From positions 1 through 47,255 of the forward strand of contig JANQSF010000133.1 in NCBI GenBank assembly GCA_028284155.1: 47,255 bases of DNA, read 5' to 3'. How positions within the stretch are numbered: position 1 is the stretch's first letter; each line of letters starts with the position of its first letter. Made by a program: the position numbers and the translations under genes. The stretch is from Phycisphaeraceae bacterium (GTDB taxonomy: Bacteria; Planctomycetota; Phycisphaerae; Phycisphaerales; Phycisphaeraceae). The notes below the pieces were generated by a model, which worked only from the letters and a program-made list of their open reading frames with translations, had not been told where the DNA came from and made no database searches. Of the stretch, positions 42,393 to 47,255 are shown one piece after another.

Positions 42393-42752
42393 ATGAGCAA
42401 GACCCTCGTCGAACCCGGTTACATCGTCCGCCACACCGTCTCCGGCTCGGCCGTTGTCGCCGGCGAGGTGCTCGGCCCCATCGCCACCAACGAACGCTTC
42501 CGTATCGCCAAGGTCGCCGGCGCGGTCGGCGTTGACGTCGCCTGCTACGAGGCCGGCGTCCACGAACTGGCCGCCACGACCACCGACGTCTGGGCCGACG
42601 GCGACAAGCTCTACTTCGACCCCGCCACCGACAAGCTCACCGACGTCGCCGGTGCGCTCAAGGAGATCGGCACCGCCCGCGGCGCCAAGGCCAACGGCGA
42701 GACCACCGCCAAGGTCTTGCTCAACAACACGCCGCTCCCGGCCGGCTACTGA
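42393..42752 (+). CDS. DUF2190-family protein (probable capsid decoration protein)
   Basis: 119 residues. The family pattern is clear: EPGYIVRHTVSGSAVVAGEVLGPI at the start, a middle VGVDVACYEAGVHELAA, then WADGDKLYFDPATDKLT and IGTARGAKANGETTAKVLL. Members are short, beta-rich and lie next to the major capsid gene in many GpA-terminase phages; they are thought to stabilise the head. Confidence 0.8.
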   Translation: MSKTLVEPGYIVRHTVSGSAVVAGEVLGPIATNERFRIAKVAGAVGVDVACYEAGVHELAATTTDVWADGDKLYFDPATDKLTDVAGALKEIGTARGAKANGETTAKVLLNNTPLPAGY

Positions 42753-42876
42753 TCGACCCTCGGATCCACCCGACGCGCATGAAAAAGGCGGACTGACGCG
42801 TCGTCCCTGAAGCGCCAACCCGCCATGGCCGTGCATGCGCTTCAATTAAACACCGCCTCGTACCGGACGTCCAGTT

Positions 42877-43215
42877 GTGACCGCCGCAGAAATCGTCCAG
42901 GTCGTTGCTCAGGTCCCGGCGCTGGGCGTCGTCGTCTACCTCGTCATCTACTTCCTTCGAGCCAACAAGGAACGCGACGAGTCTCACGAAAAGGCGCAGG
43001 TCGAGCGAGACAGGAAGTTCCTCGACCACCTTGAGCGCCGCGACGCCACCCTGCGCGACATCGGCAACGACTGCCACGCCGTCCAGCGCGAGTCGATCGA
43101 GGCCATGAAGCAAACCAACCGCGTCATCGGCGAGTCAAACGAGGTCATCCGCACCGCCGTCAAGGCGATCGACCGGTTAGAAGAAAATGAGCGTCAGCGA
43201 TCTAATCAACGGTAG
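42877..43215 (+). CDS. Small protein with one membrane helix and a coiled coil
   Basis: 112 residues from a GTG at 42877. Residues about 3-27 (AEIVQVVAQVPALGVVVYLVIYFL) form one hydrophobic helix, followed by a highly charged coiled coil to the end. The shape resembles holin- or hemolysin XhlA-like phage proteins, but without family evidence. Its last 29 bases overlap the next gene. A function in head assembly is not excluded. Confidence 0.5.
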   Translation: MTAAEIVQVVAQVPALGVVVYLVIYFLRANKERDESHEKAQVERDRKFLDHLERRDATLRDIGNDCHAVQRESIEAMKQTNRVIGESNEVIRTAVKAIDRLEENERQRSNQR

Positions 43216-43525
43216 TGCCAAAAAGACCTGGCTCCGCACCGGCCAGCCCGGTGTCGAGTCCGTCGAATACCAGGTCAAAGGCGGCGCCAAGGCGACCATC
43301 AACGCATTCGTGGACCGCGAGCCGATTGAAAAACGCGGCCCGGGCGATCACGAATCGCTGACCGACCCGATCATCATCCTCGTTTCCGCCAAAGACGTCA
43401 CGTCCCCCGCCCGCGGCGACACCGTCAAAGTCGCCCGCAACAAGGGCGGCGCCGCCGAGTGGATCAACGTCTCCCGCATCATGGGCAGCGACGAAGACGC
43501 CCACGAACTCGCCCTTGGTCGCTAA
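43187..43525 (+). CDS. Head-tail connector (gpFII-like) candidate
   Basis: 112 residues, mostly beta strands by pattern: KKTWLRTGQPGVESVEYQVKGG, ATINAFVDREP, DPIIILVSAKDVTSPARGDTVKVARN and the end AEWINVSRIMGSDEDAHELALGR. Size, position between capsid and tail genes, and the I.V...DV...GDxV motif fit the head-closure/connector proteins. It overlaps the preceding gene by 29 bases. Confidence 0.6.
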   Translation: MSVSDLINGSAKKTWLRTGQPGVESVEYQVKGGAKATINAFVDREPIEKRGPGDHESLTDPIIILVSAKDVTSPARGDTVKVARNKGGAAEWINVSRIMGSDEDAHELALGR

Positions 43526-43628
43526 CACGCCAAGTGGAGGTAATCACACTCTGCGACGGTCGTCGTAGAGAAGTCCGCCGTGCGCTCGCCCGTCATTCAA
43601 CGGCACAACTAGTCTTGGGTGTCCCTCG

Positions 43629-45014
43629 TCAGGCGATCCGCCGGCGGCGAACCAAAGCCAACCCGGCAAGACCGACCAGCGCTGCGGAAGCCGGTTCTGG
43701 CACGGCGGCCACATCCCCGGCACCGGCGCCGATGATCATGAAGTTATCGATGCCAAAGTCCTCGTCCCCGGCCTCCACCCTCAGGCTCAGACGAAGATCG
43801 AGGGTGGAGCCCGTGCCGCTGATGTCAGCGGTAAATGTGGCAAACACGTCGCCTAAAGCGATGGGGCCGTCACCAAAACCGTCGTTGTCGGTATCTTCCC
43901 GGAACCTGCCATTGAACATGTCCAGGTCGTCGCCGCGGAACTCAATGACCGTCTCATATCCGCCGCCATCGATCTGGGCTTCGACACGCAGAAAGTCATC
44001 CATATCAATGTCGCCCGGCGCATCAAAGAACTCGGCGAAGTCGCCCATGAATTGGAGATTCGTCAGGCCGCTGACATCGATGCCCGTCCATTCCACAAGA
44101 ATCGGCACGCTCGCGCCTTCGCCGTTGAGGTCCTGGCCGTTGAGGTAGGAGCCGTCCGCGCCTGTGTAGACCTTCGCACCGCTGGGGGCGGGGTCGCCGC
44201 CGTAGTCGTTCGTCCCGGCGCCGTCCGTCAGACCGAAGTAGTCGAAGCCGCCGTCGCTGAAAAACGGTTCGCTGGTCGTGAACTGGGTGGCGTCGTCAAA
44301 CGGCTCGTTAAATGCTTTGACCAGGTTGGTCGTGTCGCCGGTGACTTGAAAATTGTCCACCGCGAAATCTTCGTCCCCGGCCTCCACCCTCATGCTCAGA
44401 CGCAGATCGAGGGTGGAGCCCGTGCCGCTGATGTCATTGGTAAATGTAGCGAAAGCGGCGCTCAATGCGGTCGGGCCGTCACCAAATCCGTCGTTGTCGG
44501 TGTCTTCCCGGAACCTGCCATTGAACATGTCCACGTCGTCGCCGCGAAACTCAATGACCGTGTCATACCCGCCGCCATCGATCTGGGCCTCGACTCGCAG
44601 AAAGTCAGTCATATCAATGTCGCCCGGCGCATCAAAGAATTCGGCAAAGTCCCCGCTGAATTGCAGGTTTGTCACCCCGACAATGCTCAAGCCAGACCAT
44701 TCCGCAACAATCGGCACGCTCGCGCCTTCGCCGTTGAGGTCCTGGCCGTTGAGGTAGGAGCCGTCCGCGCCTGTATAGGCCTTCGCACCGCTGGGGGCGG
44801 GATCCCCGCCGTAGTCGTTTGTCCCGGCGCCGTCCGTCAGCCCGTAGTAGTCGAAGCCGCCGTCGCTGAAAAACGGTTCGCTGGTCGTGAACTGGGTGGC
44901 GTCGTTAAACGGTTCGACCAACACGTTGACCGCATCGGCGGCGCTCGAGCCCCAAAATGTCAACACGACAACAAGCACACCAATCCAACGTTGTGTATAA
45001 GTGAAACTGGTCAT
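43629..45014 (-). CDS. Exported PEP-CTERM protein with two 203-residue repeats (prophage cargo)
   Basis: 461 residues from the ATG at 45014, which has AAAGGA five bases upstream. A signal peptide (WIGVLVVVLTFWGSSAADA) is followed by two nearly identical copies of a 203-residue unit, each starting EPF.DATQFTTSEPFFSDGG and containing LNGQDLNGEGASVPI, DFAEFFDAPGDIDM and FRGDD.DMFNGRFREDTDND; the repeat period is 609 bases and DNA identity is high. The end VPEPASAALVGLAGLALVRRRR is a PEP-CTERM tail, to be sorted by a host exosortase. It lies opposite to the phage genes, between the connector and neck genes. Confidence 0.9.
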   Translation of the reverse strand: MTSFTYTQRWIGVLVVVLTFWGSSAADAVNVLVEPFNDATQFTTSEPFFSDGGFDYYGLTDGAGTNDYGGDPAPSGAKAYTGADGSYLNGQDLNGEGASVPIVAEWSGLSIVGVTNLQFSGDFAEFFDAPGDIDMTDFLRVEAQIDGGGYDTVIEFRGDDVDMFNGRFREDTDNDGFGDGPTALSAAFATFTNDISGTGSTLDLRLSMRVEAGDEDFAVDNFQVTGDTTNLVKAFNEPFDDATQFTTSEPFFSDGGFDYFGLTDGAGTNDYGGDPAPSGAKVYTGADGSYLNGQDLNGEGASVPILVEWTGIDVSGLTNLQFMGDFAEFFDAPGDIDMDDFLRVEAQIDGGGYETVIEFRGDDLDMFNGRFREDTDNDGFGDGPIALGDVFATFTADISGTGSTLDLRLSLRVEAGDEDFGIDNFMIIGAGAGDVAAVPEPASAALVGLAGLALVRRRRIA

Positions 45015-45056
45015 GACATCCTTTCCTTGGCAGTCAACCGGAGTCTGAGAAATCAA

Positions 45057-45324
45057 AGATAACGCGCCCTCCCTCAGATACCAAGACCGAACGTGCCAAT
45101 TCTTCAGGACACCTCTGTCCCCGCGTGGCGGAACGCCGATCTAGCTGCCGAAACAACCTTCCTGACTTGAGTTTACCCAGTTTAACATCACAACCTTCTC
45201 ATTGGGTGTAGGCCAATTCAACATAACGGAACGTCATATCGGCGCTGCTCTGGGCACCGTGGGCGTCACCCTATAGGGGCGTGCTTTTTTCAATGCGCTC
45301 ACCGGATAACCGATCCGAAGCAAC
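45057..45324. other. Intergenic region upstream of the PEP-CTERM and neck genes
   Basis: About 270 bases, lower in GC than the phage genes, between divergent genes. It should carry the cargo gene's promoter, but I see no confident promoter hexamers. Confidence 0.3.
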
Positions 45325-45993
45325 ATGGCCGAGACTGCCGCCCAACCCCTGTTTGACCTGGCCGACGACCTCGTCAAGACCCTCCCCCGCTACGTCTTCC
45401 GCTCCCTCCGCGCAGGCCTCTTCCGCACCGGTCAAGAATTCAAGACCGCCTTCCGCGACTCACTGCGCACCAACTTCAAGTCCGGAGGACGCAAGGTCGC
45501 CAACGCGTTCAAGGTTTACACGTCGGGCGACGACCTCGACTCCCTCGTCATGGGCATCTTCACGCGCTGGGAGGCCGCCGAAATCTACGAAAAGGGCGGC
45601 ACCATCCGCGCCAAACCCGGACGCTGGCTGATCGTCCCCGTCACGCCGCGGGCCTTCACCGCACGCGGACGCGTCAAACGGTCTTGGCGCGACCCGCGCA
45701 CCGGCAAGTTCGCCGACAAGCACTTTCAAGACCTGCGCCCCGTCAAGGTCCGTGGCGGCTTCCTGCTCGTCCGCGACGCCGGTGTCTCCAAGTCGGGTCG
45801 CATCGGTAAGGTCGCCAAGCGGCGTGGTGTCGAGGCCACCGAAATCGTCTTCCTGCTCATCAAGGTCACCCGCCGCAAAGCCGTCCTCGACTTCTTCAAG
45901 ACATTCGCCCGCCTGGCCGGTCCGCGCGGCGAGAAACTACAGGAGGCCGTCGGCGACGCACTACGCGCCTTCGCACGCGACACCAGCGACTAG
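45325..45993 (+). CDS. Phage neck/tail-completion protein (DUF6441-like)
   Basis: 222 residues, MAETAAQPLFDLADDLVKTLPRYV at the start, then FRTGQEFKTAFRDSLRTNFKSGGRKVANAFKV, then WEAAEIYEKGGTIRAKPGRWLIVPV and a basic C-terminal part with VFLLIKVTRRKAV. The GG.I..k.gkwL.iP pattern is typical of proteins placed between head-closure and tail genes (gpZ-like role). The family label is from memory and not searched. Its stop is 7 bases from the stop of the opposite-strand lipoprotein gene. Confidence 0.65.
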   Translation: MAETAAQPLFDLADDLVKTLPRYVFRSLRAGLFRTGQEFKTAFRDSLRTNFKSGGRKVANAFKVYTSGDDLDSLVMGIFTRWEAAEIYEKGGTIRAKPGRWLIVPVTPRAFTARGRVKRSWRDPRTGKFADKHFQDLRPVKVRGGFLLVRDAGVSKSGRIGKVAKRRGVEATEIVFLLIKVTRRKAVLDFFKTFARLAGPRGEKLQEAVGDALRAFARDTSD

Positions 45994-46000
45994 CGACTCG

Positions 46001-46483
46001 CTACCAACGCTTCAAGACCGCTTCGGGCACGTCGTCACGTCCGCGCCACGCCGGCTCGATACGGTCCAAAGCGATGACAATCCCAGCCGAGGAGTCTTTG
46101 CTCACATAGACCTCCGCACGATCTGCCAACGCGGTTAGGAGATGCGGGACGGCCTCGCTGGCGTCCGGTCCCAGTTCACTGAGAGCGTGCGCGATCCAGT
46201 ACCGGACAGCGTCGTTGTCGTCTCGCAAGAAAGGCCACAACTCACGCGCGAGCCCAGCGGTCCCCTCGTTCCGATTCAAACGACGAACCTCCACCGCGAT
46301 CGCCTCCGCTGTCTCCACCCGATCGGCACGTGTCTCGTCCTTCAGCCGTTCAACCGACGAATCGAACGCGCCCCGATCAATCGGATCACAATTGCAGCTA
46401 CAGCCGGTCACTCCCACCACAATGGTCAAAACCATAAACGCCGCAACGACTCGCCTGAAACTAAGAACCAGCATGGTCAACAT
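46001..46483 (-). CDS. HEAT-repeat-like lipoprotein (prophage cargo)
   Basis: 160 residues from the ATG at 46483, which has AAGGAG seven bases upstream. The signal sequence ends in the lipobox VTGC, followed by a Cys-rich SCNCD. The mature part has HEAT-like helical hairpins: ELWPFLRDDNDAVRYWIAHALSELG followed by SEAVPHLLTALAD. HEAT repeats bind other proteins; no catalysis is expected. Opposite strand to the phage genes and squeezed between two tail genes. Confidence 0.75.
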   Translation of the reverse strand: MLTMLVLSFRRVVAAFMVLTIVVGVTGCSCNCDPIDRGAFDSSVERLKDETRADRVETAEAIAVEVRRLNRNEGTAGLARELWPFLRDDNDAVRYWIAHALSELGPDASEAVPHLLTALADRAEVYVSKDSSAGIVIALDRIEPAWRGRDDVPEAVLKRW

Positions 46484-46626
46484 GTGCGTCTCCTTGCTTC
46501 GAGATGATCCACTCACAAAATAGACGTTTAGATCGCGTTCTTGACTGAAACTCCGCCAATCACTCGACCCACCGACTACGAATCTTCGTTTTATACCCCA
46601 TCCGGTGGGACGTCGATGCGGTGAAT

Positions 46627-47148
46627 ATGACCGACATCAACACCAAAGAACCGACCGTCCGCGAGCGCGTCAAAGCCCAACTCCGCGCCAACGTCGCCGC
46701 CTTCCTCGCCGACTTCGGCATCACCGACCAGAACGTCCAGCGGTGGAACAGGAAGGGCAATAAGCCGGTCGGCGAGACCGGCGACGTCCCACCCGACAAC
46801 TTCCATTGGTGTCTGATCCAGTTCGGCGAGTCCGACCTGGACGACGAGAACCCCACCGACCGCGAGGGCTTCGTCCTGCCCTTCGACGTCGAGCTACACA
46901 TCAACCAGCGGGACGACGACGAACACTCCACCGACGAATTCGGCGAACGCTGGCTCGGCGTCCTGCATCAAGCCGTGATGTCGGACCCCGACCTGGAGGA
47001 AACCGACACCGAAATCGAACTCGGCGACGTCAAGGTCATCGGTCAGTACGGCCCTGATTCAGGGTCCGAAGAGACCGAGGTCATCGTTGGCATCGAAGGC
47101 GAAATCCAATTCCGTCACCCCGAAGCCGATCCCTACACAGTGGGCTGA
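46627..47148 (+). CDS. Phage tail terminator/completion-like protein
   Basis: 173 residues from the ATG at 46627 (a GTG at 46621 is the alternative). N-terminal helix VRERVKAQLRANVAAFLADFG, then a beta-rich middle GFVLPFDVELHINQRDDD, LGVLHQAVMSDPDLEE and a C-terminal VIVGIEGEIQFRHPEADPY. The order (helix, strands, E-rich end with a beta strand pair) fits tail terminator proteins, and the next gene is the probable tail tube protein. Acidic. Confidence 0.6.
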   Translation: MTDINTKEPTVRERVKAQLRANVAAFLADFGITDQNVQRWNRKGNKPVGETGDVPPDNFHWCLIQFGESDLDDENPTDREGFVLPFDVELHINQRDDDEHSTDEFGERWLGVLHQAVMSDPDLEETDTEIELGDVKVIGQYGPDSGSEETEVIVGIEGEIQFRHPEADPYTVG

Positions 47149-47186
47149 CCCTTCCACGGGGTCGGCCGCCCATGTAGGAGCAAGCA

Positions 47187-47255
47187 ATGGCCGGACCCCG
47201 CAAACGCCGCCGACGCTACATCGCCGTCAAAGAAGAGGCCTCCAAGGGCGTCGCC
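47187..47255 (+). CDS. Start of probable phage major tail (tube) protein, cut by window edge
   Basis: 23 residues are visible: MAGPRKRRRRYIAVKEEASKGVA. AGGAG lies seven bases upstream of the ATG. The words IAVKEEASKGV resemble the N-terminal pattern of phage tail tube proteins (..KEET.WGT). Position after the tail terminator supports this. The remainder lies outside. Confidence 0.55.
   Translation, partial: MAGPRKRRRRYIAVKEEASKGVA

Noticed and set aside
44052..45062. 336-residue plus-strand frame opposite the PEP-CTERM gene
   Set aside because: It only appears duplicated because the true gene on the minus strand has tandem repeats.
1..47255. CRISPR arrays, IS transposases, rRNA genes
   Set aside because: No regularly spaced repeats, no transposase-like protein, and no rRNA sequence were found on either strand.

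Overview
The window reads as a GC-rich planctomycete chromosome, most likely a member of Phycisphaerae or a relative. The grounds are several sulfatases, paired Gfo/Idh/MocA oxidoreductases, an FTLIELL-type prepilin, a large Nramp-like transporter, a XylR-type (periplasmic-binding fold plus AraC) regulator, and two proteins ending in a VPEP...RRRR PEP-CTERM sorting tail. The lineage is an inference from these family traits; no rRNA is present.

Positions 1-13.8 kb are ordinary chromosome: a truncated EEP-family lipoprotein, a nested inverted-repeat element, a secreted WD40 protein, enolase, a terminator-like hairpin, tRNA-Asp(GTC), two Gfo/Idh/MocA oxidoreductases, tyrosyl-tRNA synthetase, a sulfatase, an Ig-like lipoprotein, an Nramp-like transporter and a XylR-type regulator.

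Positions 14.0-28.6 kb form one co-directional, mostly overlapping gene run that looks like a sialic-acid scavenging operon. It holds a tandem LamG-like PEP-CTERM protein, a prepilin-like protein, a PhyH-type Fe/2OG dioxygenase, sialate O-acetylesterase, a Kelch (NanM-like) domain fused to an SSS transporter, an N-acylglucosamine 2-epimerase, N-acetylneuraminate lyase, and a 1,654-residue sulfatase-sialidase-sulfatase fusion. The inferred flow is: desulfate and deacetylate outside the cytoplasm, cleave sialic acid, mutarotate and import it, split it to ManNAc plus pyruvate, and epimerise ManNAc to GlcNAc. No NanK or NanE (phosphate) enzymes are in the run, so the route resembles the Bacteroides nanLET type. 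The divergent XylR-type gene is the likely regulator.

Positions 28.7 kb to the right edge are a prophage entered through the 3' part of a tRNA-Val(TAC). The head module follows lambda order: Nu1-like small terminase, GpA large terminase, gpW, portal, protease-capsid fusion, DUF2190 protein, head-closure, neck, tail terminator, and the start of the tail tube protein. Between these genes, often on the opposite strand, sit cargo genes for exported or membrane proteins: a secreted protein, a two-TM protein, PilZ, another secreted protein, a lipoprotein, a PEP-CTERM protein with 203-residue repeats, and a HEAT-repeat lipoprotein. No integrase, repressor or lysis gene was seen inside the window; the prophage continues past the right edge.
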